Below are positions 1 to 10,960 of a stretch of 64,000 nt of DNA, piece by piece. The translations under genes and the position numbers were made by a program. The notes below the pieces were generated by a model. It saw only the letters and a program-made list of their open reading frames with translations, searched no databases and was not told the DNA's origin. Origin of the DNA: Acrocarpospora catenulata (GTDB lineage Bacteria; Actinomycetota; Actinomycetes; Streptosporangiales; Streptosporangiaceae); the NCBI RefSeq assembly GCF_018476525.1, contig NZ_JAHCST010000033.1:1-64000 (forward strand), read 5' to 3'. Every line of letters begins with the position of its first letter. Position 1 is the first letter of the stretch.

Positions 1-124
1 GGTACCGGCCCGGCTGCGGCCGGGCAAACCCTACATACGACCACGGAAGTTGGTTGCGGGGAAGCGACTGCGTCACAACCCGGGGTAGGCGCGGGTCAGG
101 CGCGCCTACCCCGGGCTGGGGGCG

Positions 125-162
125 CGGCTGCCGGGATGTGTGGGAAGGGCATCCGGCAGCCG
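125..162. terminator. Stem-loop, probable terminator
   Basis: A near-perfect inverted repeat (arms at 125-138 and 150-162, one unpaired base) with an 11-base loop lies beyond the 3' end of the GH9 gene. There is no U-run, as is usual in actinomycetes. It may back up the hairpin at 192-232 or terminate a gene outside the window to the left. Bases 1-124 hold nothing else I can support. Confidence 0.5.
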
Positions 163-191
163 ATATGGGGCCCCTTGAGTGGGCCCGTGGA

Positions 192-232
192 GCCCGCCTC
201 CCCCAGAGGGGTCCTTCTGGGGGAAGGCGGGC
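192..232 (-). terminator. Terminator of the GH9 cellulase gene
   Basis: GCCCGCCT-CCCCCAGA pairs with TCTGGGGG-A-AGGCGGGC around an 8-base loop, giving a stem of about 16 bp with one bulge, starting 8 bases beyond the GH9 stop codon. Position and strength make it the likely transcript end of the cellulase genes. Confidence 0.75.
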
Positions 233-239
233 AGCTTGG

Positions 240-2660
<2,421 letters not shown>

Positions 2661-2707
2661 TCAGGGGCGCGACAGCGGGTCAGGCGCCGTCGCGCCCCGG
2701 CTTCTGG

Positions 2708-2733
2708 GGCGGCCCCTCAGGGGAGGGGCCGCC
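2708..2733 (-). terminator. Hairpin between the GH48 and GH9 genes
   Basis: A perfect 10-bp inverted repeat (GGCGGCCCCT / AGGGGCCGCC, 6-base loop) lies 8 bases beyond the GH48 stop. It can end the GH48 transcript or reduce read-through into the GH9 gene, so the two cellulases may be made in unequal amounts. Confidence 0.6.
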
Positions 2734-2741
2734 GGGGGTGA

Positions 2742-5546
2742 TCAGCCGTTCGGGAAGAGCCGCCCGAACTCGCCCAGTGCCACCGCCACGTCCACCTGCG
2801 CCCAGAAGCGGTGGTAGTTGAACGTGGGGGCCGGGCCGGTGCCCTTCAGGAAGGCGTCGACCTTGGGCCAGTCGGGGTCGTTCTTGTAGAACGAGCGGAT
2901 CGAGATGAAGGTCGAGCTGGAGTTGATCGGGTCGCCGTTCGGCATCTTGCCGCTCCAGCCGGCCGGAACGTAGATCGGGTCGCCGATCCGGCTGTAGTCG
3001 TTGCGCGTCTCGGGAACCGAGACGCCCTTGGCGTCGGAGAACTTCCAGATGCCGTCCAGCAGCGCCTTGGCCATGTTCTTCGCGGCCGTGTTGTTGGCGC
3101 GCGCCGCGTAGTACATCAGGACCTTCGCGTACGACCCGGCCACACCGACGTCCGTGGTGTGGTCGGCGACCGTGACGTGCAGGTTCGGGTTGGCCGGCGG
3201 CATCCCGGTGGTCGAGGACCAGTCGCCGGCCGGCTGCCCGGTCCAGCGCAGGGTCGACGGGATCTGGTAGGTGCCGTCGGCGTTGATGGTGGTGTTCGCC
3301 ATCGCCCAGGCGACCCACTTGTCGAGGATCGTCTTGGCGTCGGCGTTGCCGCTCGCGTTGTACAGGGCCGCCACGCGCTCCATCGACCAGGCCTGGAAGC
3401 CGAACCACTGGTTGGACGGCGGGTCGTGGTAGACCGGCTGCCAGTCGTAGGTCATGCCGTGGAACTTGGGCAGGCCCGCCGGGGGAGCCGCGTAGTGGCC
3501 CTCCCAGCTGTTGGTCGCGCCACCGCCGATCGCGCCTTCTGCCGACTGGAGCCACTTGTAGAACTGGAGCTGCCGGGTGAGCGAGGTCGCCCAGTCGGTG
3601 GCGCCGGTGGGGCTCTTCGGCTTCAGTTCGGGCACCGTGGACAGCGCCCACGCGGCCAGCGGGTTCTGGTAGCCGCCGTGGTTGTGGCTGGAGCCGATCC
3701 GCCAGGCCCAGCCGGCCGAGCTGTCGGTCGCGCCGCCCCAGGCGTAGTACCAGGAGAGCAGGTAGTTGGAGCTGTCCTTGCCGGTGCCGGCCGCGCAGGA
3801 GGTGCTGGTGCAGCCCGGCTTCTTGAAGTACTTGTCGTACATGCCGTACCGGAGGTAGTCACCCATCTTGGCGGCCTTGGCGACGGTCGCCGAGATCTGG
3901 GACTCCTTGCCCTGGGCCTTCGCCCAGGTCTGCGCCCAGTACGCCACCTGGACCGCGCGGGCGTCCGCGTCGGGGGCGTTGGTGTACTTCCACTGGCGGG
4001 CGTACGAGCCGTCCTTGATGAACAGGTCGAGGAAGCCGTTCGGGCCGCCGTGCTTGAAGGTGTCGCAGGACGGCTGCGGGATGGTCTCGAAGACCGACTC
4101 CTCAGGGCCGCGCTGGTAGGTGTTGATGTAGGCGGGCCTGGTGGTGCCGTCGCCGCAGCGGCCGAAGCCGTAGGTGTTGTCGACGTCGAGCAGCCAGTGC
4201 ATGCCGTAGACGTCGCTGGTGCCGTACGCGGTCTTCAGCTCGTTGGCCAGCGGGTCCACGCCGACCGAGACACCCCCGTCGATCTGCGACGGGTAGCTGC
4301 TGATCGAGTTCCACTCACCGGCGTAGGTGGCCGGCTTGGACGGGTTGTAGAAGGAGTTGGTCGGCTGGTCGGCCGTGGCCGGGATGATGTACTTCTCCAT
4401 TGAGGTCCAGGCCGCGTTGAACTTGCTCCAGTCGCCGGTGACCTGGCCGTACACGGCCTCCAGCCACAGGTAGTAGCTGTAGGCCTCGGAGGTCGTCTCG
4501 TGCCCGTGGTCCGGGGCCTCCACCAGCAGCGTCTCGACCGAGTGGTACGGCACGCCCTCCGGTGAGAAGTACCCGTTGGCCGGGTTGTGCAGCTTGTTGT
4601 AGAGCGTGGTGAAGCGCTGCACGTACTCGTTGGTGTTGCCCGCGTCGTCGTCGGCCTCGGTCGCGGTCAGCGTGGAGGCGAAGTAGAAGACGCCGCCGCC
4701 GGTGGCCGAGAACGTGAAGGTGGCGCTGCCGCTGACGGTGTCGGCGTCCTGGGCCGCGGAGATGGTGACGTTCTGCGCGGTGTTCCAGGTGGACGGCGTG
4801 AAGGTGAGCGTCGTGGGCGCCGCGGACAGGTCGGCGTCACCGCCGCTCTGCTTGGTGACCGTGACCGTCACGTTGGAGGTGGGCTGGAGAGAGAGCTTGA
4901 CGCCCACCGTGGCGCTGCCGCCCTCCGGCACGACCAGCGAGGTCGTGGTCAGCGAGACGAAGCCGTCCGGCTGCGGGGACGGGCTCGGGCTCGGGCTCGG
5001 CGAGGGGCTGGGGCTCGGCGACGGGCTCGGGCTGGGGGACGGGCTGGGGGACGGGCTGGGGCTCGGCGACGGCGAGGGGCTGGGGCTGGGGGATCCGCCG
5101 CAGGTCACACCGTTGATCTTGAAGGAGGTCGGCTTGGGGTTGCTGCCGACCCAGGTGCCGTTGAAGCCCAGGCTCGTGGTGGCGTTGGTGCCGAGGCTGC
5201 CGTTCCACGGCATGCTGGTCGCGGTGACGTTGCTCCCGGACTGGGTCCAGTTGGCTGACCAGCCCTGGTCCATGCGCTGGTTCGCGTTCGGGAAGGTGAA
5301 CCCGAAGGTCCAGTTGGAGATGGGGTCGCCAGTGTTCGTGATGTTGATCGAGGCGGTGAAGCCGCCCTGACCGGGGCTGGATGTCCAGTCATTCGATGTG
5401 TACGTGACGCTGCAGGACACGGCGGCGGAGGCGGGTGCCTGCGCCAGGCCGGTCAGAACGCCGGTGCACATCGCGATCACGGTCGCCCACACGACGCGTC
5501 TCCGCGTACGTGGGAGCGCTCCCGTGCCGACAAGTCGGGTGCGCAT
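2742..5546 (-). CDS. Secreted GH48 cellobiohydrolase with N-terminal CBM2
   Basis: A 934-residue reducing-end-acting exocellulase. Order: signal peptide (about 1-42, twin arginines before the hydrophobic core), CBM2 (about 43-143), Pro-Ser linker (about 148-190), a beta-rich all-beta domain of about 110 residues (FnIII/Calx-beta-like, also present in other actinobacterial GH48 enzymes), then the GH48 domain (about 310-934). The GH48 acid is in [13 protein letters not shown] and the proposed base in [13 protein letters not shown] chose the ATG at 5546, preceded by GGAGA at suitable distance, over an upstream ATG at 5591 that would place 15 unrelated residues before the signal peptide. Operator palindromes at 5511-5524 and 5664-5677 imply cellobiose-type repression by a LacI-family protein. 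With the downstream GH9 enzyme it forms the standard synergistic endo/exo pair. Confidence 0.95.
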   Translation of the reverse strand: MRTRLVGTGALPRTRRRVVWATVIAMCTGVLTGLAQAPASAAVSCSVTYTSNDWTSSPGQGGFTASINITNTGDPISNWTFGFTFPNANQRMDQGWSANWTQSGSNVTATSMPWNGSLGTNATTSLGFNGTWVGSNPKPTSFKINGVTCGGSPSPSPSPSPSPSPSPSPSPSPSPSPSPSPSPSPSPSPSPQPDGFVSLTTTSLVVPEGGSATVGVKLSLQPTSNVTVTVTKQSGGDADLSAAPTTLTFTPSTWNTAQNVTISAAQDADTVSGSATFTFSATGGGVFYFASTLTATEADDDAGNTNEYVQRFTTLYNKLHNPANGYFSPEGVPYHSVETLLVEAPDHGHETTSEAYSYYLWLEAVYGQVTGDWSKFNAAWTSMEKYIIPATADQPTNSFYNPSKPATYAGEWNSISSYPSQIDGGVSVGVDPLANELKTAYGTSDVYGMHWLLDVDNTYGFGRCGDGTTRPAYINTYQRGPEESVFETIPQPSCDTFKHGGPNGFLDLFIKDGSYARQWKYTNAPDADARAVQVAYWAQTWAKAQGKESQISATVAKAAKMGDYLRYGMYDKYFKKPGCTSTSCAAGTGKDSSNYLLSWYYAWGGATDSSAGWAWRIGSSHNHGGYQNPLAAWALSTVPELKPKSPTGATDWATSLTRQLQFYKWLQSAEGAIGGGATNSWEGHYAAPPAGLPKFHGMTYDWQPVYHDPPSNQWFGFQAWSMERVAALYNASGNADAKTILDKWVAWAMANTTINADGTYQIPSTLRWTGQPAGDWSSTTGMPPANPNLHVTVADHTTDVGVAGSYAKVLMYYAARANNTAAKNMAKALLDGIWKFSDAKGVSVPETRNDYSRIGDPIYVPAGWSGKMPNGDPINSSSTFISIRSFYKNDPDWPKVDAFLKGTGPAPTFNYHRFWAQVDVAVALGEFGRLFPNG
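5511..5524. promoter_or_regulatory. CelR/CebR-type operator, copy inside the GH48 signal-peptide region
   Basis: TGGGAGCGCTCCCG matches the 14-bp palindrome bound by the LacI-family cellulase repressor CelR of Thermobifida at 13 of 14 positions. It lies inside the coding sequence, about 22 bases into the gene, and could act with the upstream site by looping or roadblock. Confidence 0.6.
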
Positions 5547-5663
5547 GGGTGCGGGGTCTCCAAAAAACGGTGGTGCAGCGTGGTGATGCACCAGGAATCA
5601 TTGGTAAATGGGGGAAAGCCAGCTGGTAGTGCGGGGTTGGTGGCCATGGGATGAGGTGGATAA

Positions 5664-5677
5664 TGGGAGCGCTCCCA
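5664..5677. promoter_or_regulatory. Perfect CelR/CebR-type operator upstream of GH48
   Basis: TGGGAGCGCTCCCA is a perfect 14-bp palindrome identical to the known CelR operator. It lies 118 bases upstream of the GH48 start, in the space between GH48 and the gene at 5949, so it most likely controls GH48. The cognate regulator is not obvious: the only LacI-family gene in the window (52046-53065) is far away and sits beside a GH30 gene. Confidence 0.8.
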
Positions 5678-5687
5678 CATAGAATTG

Positions 5688-5701
5688 TGGGAGCGGCCCC
5701 C
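5688..5701. promoter_or_regulatory. Degenerate second operator half-site
   Basis: TGGGAGCGGCCCCC follows the perfect operator by 10 bases. The left half matches fully and the right half is degenerate. The centre-to-centre distance is 24 bases, so it could help cooperative repressor binding or be a decayed copy. The rest of 5547-5948 shows only AT-richer promoter-like sequence and the ribosome binding site of the next gene. Confidence 0.35.
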
Positions 5702-5948
5702 GCCCTGTCAATCATTCGTCGCCGGGCATTCACCGCGCGGGGTCACCGTCGTACGCCGGGCTGGACTTTTGCCGGGAGTCACACGGAACCCGCTTTTCCC
5801 GTACCTGAAACTTTCAGTTGTTACCCGTGGGTTTCACCCGCGTCGCAAGCGTGTGACCGGCCAATCCAGGGGTAGGCGCGTCTTCGAGCGGAACCTCGCG
5901 AAGGAGAGGGAACCGAGCAAAGGGAACCGAGGAGAGGAAAGCGGACCG

Positions 5949-6284
5949 ATGGCCAAGGACCGAATGATGAACGAAGTCGTCGACCGGCTCCCTGAGCCGG
6001 TCAAGGACGCCGCCGACAAGGTGGTGGCCAAGGTCGCCGAGGTCGCCCCCGAGGTGAAGGAGACCGCCGACCGGATGGTCGCCAAGGTGGCCGAAGCCAC
6101 GCCGGACAGCGTCAAGGAGACCGCGGACAAGGTGGCGGAGAAGGTCGCCGAGGTCACCCCCGACAGCGTCAAGCAGGCCGCCGACAAGGTCGCCGACGAA
6201 GCCCGCCGCCACCCTGGCATCGCGATCGCGGCCGGGCTGGCCGCGCTGCTCGTGGTGCGCCGGCTCTTCCGCCGCAAGCGGTGA
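5949..6284 (+). CDS. Small amphipathic-repeat protein with C-terminal membrane anchor
   Basis: A 111-residue protein with four consecutive amphipathic helical repeats of 18-19 residues (core pattern VKxxADKVAxKVAEVxPDS; about residues 17-87), rich in Ala, Val, Lys, Glu and Asp, followed by a single hydrophobic helix (about 90-104) and a basic tail RRLFRRKR. The architecture resembles lipid- or granule-surface helix-repeat proteins (phasin, apolipoprotein or LEA-like) with a tail anchor; no specific family is claimed. The ATG at 5949 is preceded by GAGGAGAGGAAAG, a strong ribosome binding site; upstream in-frame starts lack one. It is monocistronic and convergent with the response-regulator gene at 6350. 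Confidence 0.75.
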   Translation: MAKDRMMNEVVDRLPEPVKDAADKVVAKVAEVAPEVKETADRMVAKVAEATPDSVKETADKVAEKVAEVTPDSVKQAADKVADEARRHPGIAIAAGLAALLVVRRLFRRKR

Positions 6285-6349
6285 CGGGCGCGCTTCGCGG
6301 AGCTGAACAGATTCCCGATCCGCGGTGGTGTTGAGATTCGCGGTGCTGT

Positions 6350-7039
6350 TCAGCTTCGCGACGGTGCTCCGGTGAGCCGGTAGAGCAGGCCGGGCCGTCC
6401 GACGCCGCCGTACTGGGGCACCCGCCGGGCGACGCCGGTGTCGGTCAGGTGCTCCAGGTAGCGGCGGGCGGTCACCCGTGACACCCCGACCAGGACGGCG
6501 ACCGCCTGCGCCGACAGGCCCTCGCCGGCCGCCCTGAGCTCGGCCACCACCGCCTCCAGGGTCGGCTGGGTCAGCCCCTTCGGCAGATGCGAGCGCGCGG
6601 GGCCGCGGAGCGCGGCGAGGGCGTCGTCCACCTCGCCCTGCCCGCTCGCCTCGCCGGAAGCGTCCACCGAGGAACGGAAACGCGCGTACTGCCGCAACTT
6701 CTCGCTCAGCGTGGCGAACGTGAACGGCTTGAGCAGGTACTGCGCCACGCCCACCGACACCGCCGACCGCACGACCGACAGGTCCCGCGCGGAGGTGATC
6801 GCGATGACGTCGCAGAGAATGCCCGCGCCCCGGACCGCCCGGCAGACCTCAAGCCCGTGCATGTCCGGCAGGTAGAGATCCAGCAGGATCAGATCCACGG
6901 GCTGCCGCCGCAGGAACCGCAACGCCTCCCCGCCCGACCGGACCACCCCGGCGACCCGGAAGCCCGGCACCCGCTCCACGTACACCCGGTTGGCCTCGGC
7001 GGTGATCTCCTCGTCCTCCACGACCAGTACGGAGATCAT
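6350..7039 (-). CDS. CitB/DcuR-type response regulator
   Basis: A 229-residue transcriptional regulator with an N-terminal receiver domain (about 1-120, acidic pocket VVEDEE, phosphoacceptor Asp in LLDLYLPDMHG, conserved Lys in LLKPF) and a C-terminal helix-turn-helix region (about 165-215, SAQAVAVLVGVSRVTARRYL) typical of the CitB/DpiA/DcuR family. The start overlaps the kinase gene by four bases (ATGA), so the two are translationally coupled. The divergent dctA gene is the likely target, making this the C4-dicarboxylate-responsive system (inference from context). Confidence 0.9.
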   Translation of the reverse strand: MISVLVVEDEEITAEANRVYVERVPGFRVAGVVRSGGEALRFLRRQPVDLILLDLYLPDMHGLEVCRAVRGAGILCDVIAITSARDLSVVRSAVSVGVAQYLLKPFTFATLSEKLRQYARFRSSVDASGEASGQGEVDDALAALRGPARSHLPKGLTQPTLEAVVAELRAAGEGLSAQAVAVLVGVSRVTARRYLEHLTDTGVARRVPQYGGVGRPGLLYRLTGAPSRS

Positions 7040-8607
7040 GCCGGGCTCCGTTCCGGCAGCGGGAGCCGTACCGTGAAGACCGCGCCCGCGTCCCCGGTCA
7101 CCTCGATGGTGCCGCCCATGCGGCGCACGGCCTGGGCGACCAGGGACAGGCCCAGGCCGCGGCCGGTGCCCTTGGTGGTCCAGCCCCGCTCGTACGCCTC
7201 CTCGGCGGCGCCGGGGTCCAACCCGGGGCCGCTGTCGGCCACCCGGATCTCACAGACGCCGCCCGAGGCCCTGAGCCGCACCTCCACCCGCGCGGGCGGG
7301 GGCCCCGACATGGCCGCCTCCATCGCGTTGTCGATCAGGTTGCCGACGATGGACACCAGGTCGTGGGTGTCCAGGCCGAGGTCGTCGAGCTCGCTGTCCT
7401 CGCTGACGCGCAGGTCGACGCCGCGCTCGCCCGCCTGGGCCGACTTGCCCAGCAGCAGGGCGGCCAGCACCGGCTCCCGGACCGCGCCGACCACCCGGTC
7501 GGTCAGCTCCTGGGCGACCCGGAGCTCCTCGGTGGCGAACGCGATGGCCTGCTGCGGTTTGCCCAGCTCGACCAGAGTGATCACGGTGTGCAGCCGGTTG
7601 GCCGACTCGTGCGCCGCCGAGCGCAGCGCCTCGGCGAACCCGCGCTCGATGTCCAGCTGCCCGGTCACGGCCTGGAGTTCAGTATGGTCACGTAGCGTGA
7701 CAACGGTGCCGAGGGAGCGAGTGCCCGATTGCACCACGGAGACGCTGACCACCAGCACGCGATCCCCCGTCAGGTGGATCTCGTCGGCGCGGTTCTCGCC
7801 GCAGGCCAGCAGCTCGGTGAGGGAGGGCGGCAGCCCGAGCGCGGTCACGTGACGACCCTCCGCGTCGTCGGGGAGACCGAGCAGCGCCCGTGCGCCATCA
7901 TTACACAACGTGAGCACGCCCGCGCCGTCCACCAGCAGCAGCCCTTCGCGGACCGCGTGCAGGATCGCCTCGTGGTAGTCGTACATCCGGCTCAGTTCGG
8001 ACGGCCCGAGGCCGCGCGTCTGCCGGCGCAGGCGGCGCCCCGTCAGGTAGGTGCCCCCGGCCCCCGCCGCCAGCCCCAGCAGCCCGGCCAGCCCGGCCTC
8101 CTCCACCTGATCCCGCAGCCGCCCGCTCACCTTCTCCACCGTGATACCGGCGCTGACCAGGGCTCTGACGGTTCCTCCCGAGTCGGCTACGGGGGTGATG
8201 GTGCGGACCGACGGCCCCAGCGTGCCGGTGTAGGTCTCGCTGACCGTCCGCCCGGCCAGCGCGGGCGCGATGGTGCCCAGGTAGCGCTTGCCGATCTGGT
8301 CCGGGAGACGGTGCGTGTACCGGATGCCGTCCGGCCTCATGATCGTGATGAAGTCCACCCCGGTGGCCGCCCGCACCTTCTCCGCGTACGGCTGGAGCGT
8401 GGCCGACGGGTCGGCCTCACCGAGCGCGGCGAGCACCGACGGCGCCGCGGCCACACTCACCGCCACCGTCCTGGTCACCCCTTCCGCGTCCTCCGCCACC
8501 AGATCACTGGCCTGGAAGTAGGCCATCACGCTACCGGCCACGACCGTCACCGCCACGACCACGATCTGGAGCACGAGCATCTGCCTGGCCAGACTCCACC
8601 GCCGCAT
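7036..8607 (-). CDS. CitA/DcuS-type sensor histidine kinase
   Basis: A 523-residue membrane kinase: TM helix (about 8-30), extracytoplasmic PAS-like sensor (about 35-175, with the RYTHRLPDQIG(K/R)YLGT-type region typical of CitA/DcuS ligand domains), second TM (about 180-200), cytoplasmic PAS (about 210-310), a short dimerisation region with phospho-His in AAHESANRLHT, and a HATPase domain (N box NLIDNAMEAA, then DSGPGLDPG and GRGLGLSLV). The family senses citrate or C4-dicarboxylates outside the cell. It pairs with the overlapping response regulator and is divergent from dctA. Confidence 0.92.
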   Translation of the reverse strand: MRRWSLARQMLVLQIVVVAVTVVAGSVMAYFQASDLVAEDAEGVTRTVAVSVAAAPSVLAALGEADPSATLQPYAEKVRAATGVDFITIMRPDGIRYTHRLPDQIGKRYLGTIAPALAGRTVSETYTGTLGPSVRTITPVADSGGTVRALVSAGITVEKVSGRLRDQVEEAGLAGLLGLAAGAGGTYLTGRRLRRQTRGLGPSELSRMYDYHEAILHAVREGLLLVDGAGVLTLCNDGARALLGLPDDAEGRHVTALGLPPSLTELLACGENRADEIHLTGDRVLVVSVSVVQSGTRSLGTVVTLRDHTELQAVTGQLDIERGFAEALRSAAHESANRLHTVITLVELGKPQQAIAFATEELRVAQELTDRVVGAVREPVLAALLLGKSAQAGERGVDLRVSEDSELDDLGLDTHDLVSIVGNLIDNAMEAAMSGPPPARVEVRLRASGGVCEIRVADSGPGLDPGAAEEAYERGWTTKGTGRGLGLSLVAQAVRRMGGTIEVTGDAGAVFTVRLPLPERSPA

Positions 8608-8659
8608 GCGCGCTCACTTCCCCTCGGCGACTCCGGTGATGAACGAAATGTACGCAATG

Positions 8660-8673
8660 GTGACCTAGGTCAC
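8660..8673. promoter_or_regulatory. GTGACCTAGGTCAC palindrome in the kinase/dctA intergenic region
   Basis: A perfect 14-bp palindrome of form GTGA-N6-TCAC, the core of the Crp/GlxR operator, in the 139-base divergent promoter region. It lies 87 bases upstream of the dctA start. It may bind a Crp-family protein or the adjacent response regulator. The same core recurs upstream of the acetate symporter operon (26866-26879). Confidence 0.55.
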
Positions 8674-8746
8674 TCCCACGGCGCATATTCACTCAACCGA
8701 CCATCCCAAACAACTGGCCATCCCCCAACAATGGAGAGTGAGCGCC

Positions 8747-10132
8747 ATGCCCGCGCCATCGGCAGTCTCGCAGGCTACCGGCCCCGAGAAGCGGGACCGA
8801 ACCCGCTACCTGTACCTCGCCGTCATTCTCGCCGTCTTCGCCGGGATCGCGGTCGGCTTCCTCTCCCCGGAACTCGGCAAGCAGCTCAAACCCCTCGGCA
8901 CGGCCTTCGTGGCGCTGATCAAAATGATGATCAGCCCGATCATCTTCTGCACGATCGTGCTCGGCATCGGCTCGGTCGCCAAGGCCGCGAAGGTCGGCCG
9001 GGTCGGCGGCCTGGCCCTCGGCTACTTCCTGGCGATGTCCACGGTCGCCCTCGCAGTCGGCCTGGTCGTCGGCAACCTCGTCGACCCCGGCCAGGGACTG
9101 CACCTCACCGACGAACTCCGCCAGGCCGCCGAAGCCGAAGCCGCCAAGGGCGGCGAGGGGAACACCACCGATTTCGTGCTCGGCATCATCCCGGCCAGCC
9201 TGTTGTCGGCGTTCACCGAAGGCCAGGTGCTCCAAACCCTGCTCGTCGCCCTGTTCGCCGGGTTCGCCCTCCAGGCCATGGGGCAGCGGGCCGCGCCCAT
9301 CCTGACCGGCATCGGCCACATCCAGCGGCTGGTCTTCCGCATCCTCGCCATGATCATGTGGGCCGCTCCGGTGGGAGCCTTCGGGGCCATGGCGGCCGTG
9401 GTCGGCGCGACCGGCGTGGACGCCCTCACCAGCCTCGGCGTCATCATGCTCAGCTTCTACGCCACCTGCGTGGTCTTCGTGTTCGCCATCCTCGGACCCC
9501 TGCTCTGGGTGGTCGCCCGCGTCAAGATCCTTTCCCTGTTCGGCTACCTGCGCCGCGAGTTCCTGCTGATCCTCTCCACGTCCTCCTCCGAGTCCGCGCT
9601 GCCCCGGCTGATCGCCAAGATGGAGCACCTCGGCGTCAGCCGTCCCGTCGTCGGCATCACCGTCCCGACCGGCTACTCCTTCAACCTGGACGGCACCGCC
9701 ATCTACCTGACCATGGCCACCCTCTTCGTGGCCTCCGCCACCGGAGCGCCCCTCAGCCTCGGGGAGCAGCTCTCCCTGCTCGCCTTCATGATGATCGCCT
9801 CCAAGGGCGCGGCCGGGGTGACCGGCGCCGGCCTGGCCACCCTCGCCAGCGGCCTGCAGTCCCACCGCCCCGAGCTCGTCGACGGGGTCGGCCTCATCGT
9901 CGGCATCGACCGCTTCATGTCCGAGGCCCGCGCGCTGACCAACTTCGCGGGCAACGCCGTGGCCACCGTCCTGATCGGCAGCTGGACCGGAGAGTTCGAC
10001 CGCGCCCGCGCCACCGAGGTCCTCTCCGGCCGCAACCCCTTCGACGAGACGACCCTCCTGGACGAAGACCACTCCCCGTCTCCGTCTCCGTCTCCGGCGG
10101 GGGAACCCGCCGGGGCGTCACAGGCCGCCTGA
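8747..10132 (+). CDS. dctA: DctA-type dicarboxylate:cation symporter
   Basis: A 461-residue member of the DAACS (glutamate/C4-dicarboxylate symporter) family, importing succinate, fumarate or malate with protons or sodium. It has about eight TM helices plus the re-entrant loops: the serine-rich hairpin STSSSESALPRLIAKME, the NLDGTAIYL motif and the GAAGVTGAG loop, and a C-terminal VGIDRFMSEARALTNFAGNAVAT helix with substrate-contacting Asp, Arg and Asn residues. The ATG at 8747 is preceded by GGAGAG with 8-base spacing; a GTG three codons upstream is less well placed. The tail has a Pro-Ser run. Adjacent two-component genes and a palindrome upstream suggest substrate induction plus catabolite control. 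Confidence 0.95.
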   Translation: MPAPSAVSQATGPEKRDRTRYLYLAVILAVFAGIAVGFLSPELGKQLKPLGTAFVALIKMMISPIIFCTIVLGIGSVAKAAKVGRVGGLALGYFLAMSTVALAVGLVVGNLVDPGQGLHLTDELRQAAEAEAAKGGEGNTTDFVLGIIPASLLSAFTEGQVLQTLLVALFAGFALQAMGQRAAPILTGIGHIQRLVFRILAMIMWAAPVGAFGAMAAVVGATGVDALTSLGVIMLSFYATCVVFVFAILGPLLWVVARVKILSLFGYLRREFLLILSTSSSESALPRLIAKMEHLGVSRPVVGITVPTGYSFNLDGTAIYLTMATLFVASATGAPLSLGEQLSLLAFMMIASKGAAGVTGAGLATLASGLQSHRPELVDGVGLIVGIDRFMSEARALTNFAGNAVATVLIGSWTGEFDRARATEVLSGRNPFDETTLLDEDHSPSPSPSPAGEPAGASQAA

Positions 10133-10137
10133 ACAGG

Positions 10138-10181
10138 CCCTCGGCACCGCCCACTCACCCCAAGTGGTGCGGTGCCGAGGG
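10138..10181 (+). terminator. Terminator of dctA
   Basis: A perfect 13-bp stem (CCCTCGGCACCGC / GCGGTGCCGAGGG) with inner pairing CCACT / AGTGG begins six bases after the dctA stop. The 3' arm is also the first unit of the degenerate repeat array that follows. Confidence 0.8.
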
Positions 10182-10315
10182 TCGACCTCGTCGGTAAGAC
10201 CCCGAGGGTTGACCTCGTTGATATGGCACCGAGGGCCGACCCGACCTCGGCGGCGCGGCGCCGGGGGCCGACCTGGCCTCCTTGGTGCGGTGCGACGGCT
10301 GACCGGACCTCGGTG
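10169..10315. repeat. Degenerate tandem repeat of about 26-32 bases, five units
   Basis: Units with a shared core (G/C)CCGAGGG(T/C)(T/C)GACC(T/C)CG start near 10169, 10200, 10226, 10258 and 10290. They fill the space between the dctA terminator and the HIT gene and contain no ORF of interest. The first unit overlaps the terminator's 3' arm, so the array probably arose by duplication of that arm followed by decay. Confidence 0.55.
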
Positions 10316-10346
10316 GATGTCAGAGGGAGCCGTTAGGGTCGGGCGG

Positions 10347-10775
10347 GTGACCGATTGCCTGTTCTGTGCGATCGCCGACGGCGAGAAGCCCGCCCACGTC
10401 GTGTTCTCGGACGCGCTGGCGGTGGCGTTCCTGGACGCCCGGCCGGTCTTCAAGGGGCACGTTCTGGTGATCCCCCGCCTCCACGTGGAGACTCTCACCG
10501 ATCTCGCTCCGGAGACGGTGGGCCCGTACTTCGCCCGCGTCCGCGCGGTCACCGGCGCGGTCGAGTCGGGCCTGTCCGCCAAGGGCTCGTTCGTCGCCCT
10601 GAACAACCGCGTCAGCCAGAGCGTCCCCCACCTGCACACCCACGTCGTCCCCCGCAACCCGAAGGACGGCCTGCGCGGCTTCTTCTGGCCCCGCACCAAG
10701 TACGCCGACGAGACCGAAGCCGAGTCCTACGCGGAACAGATCAGATCCGCCATCTCATTTCCTGGCCAGGAATAG
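10347..10775 (+). CDS. HIT-family nucleotide hydrolase
   Basis: A 142-residue histidine-triad protein. It begins TDCLFCAIADGE, the usual N-terminus with two metal-site Cys residues, and carries the active-site triad HLHTHVVPR near residue 95. HIT proteins hydrolyse phosphoramidates, AMP-lysine or dinucleoside polyphosphates; the exact substrate cannot be read from sequence. The GTG at 10347 is chosen because residues upstream do not belong to the family. It is monocistronic, between a repeat array and the LytS-type kinase gene. Confidence 0.9.
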   Translation: MTDCLFCAIADGEKPAHVVFSDALAVAFLDARPVFKGHVLVIPRLHVETLTDLAPETVGPYFARVRAVTGAVESGLSAKGSFVALNNRVSQSVPHLHTHVVPRNPKDGLRGFFWPRTKYADETEAESYAEQIRSAISFPGQE

Positions 10776-10812
10776 GAGCTCGGCACCCAGATCGCGCTCG
10801 CAGACCGGCGAA

Positions 10813-10898
10813 GTCCGCTCTCACGTCCGTGGGGTGAACCAGGATCGCCACCTCGTCACCGGGCCCGGCCACGTCCGCTCTCACGTCCGTAGGGTGAA
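10813..10898. repeat. Pair of 26-bp direct repeats, 60-base period
   Basis: GTCCGCTCTCACGTCCGT followed by (G/A)GGGTGAA occurs at 10813-10838 and 10873-10898 with one mismatch. The pair lies in the 185-base gap between the HIT gene and the kinase at 10961 and could be a regulator site pair or a segmental duplication. Nothing else is evident in 10776-10960. Confidence 0.65.
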
Positions 10899-10960
10899 TC
10901 GCCTGAGCCCGCCGGGCCAGGATGTACCGGAAATGTCGGGTGCGCGGGTAGGCTCCCCGC

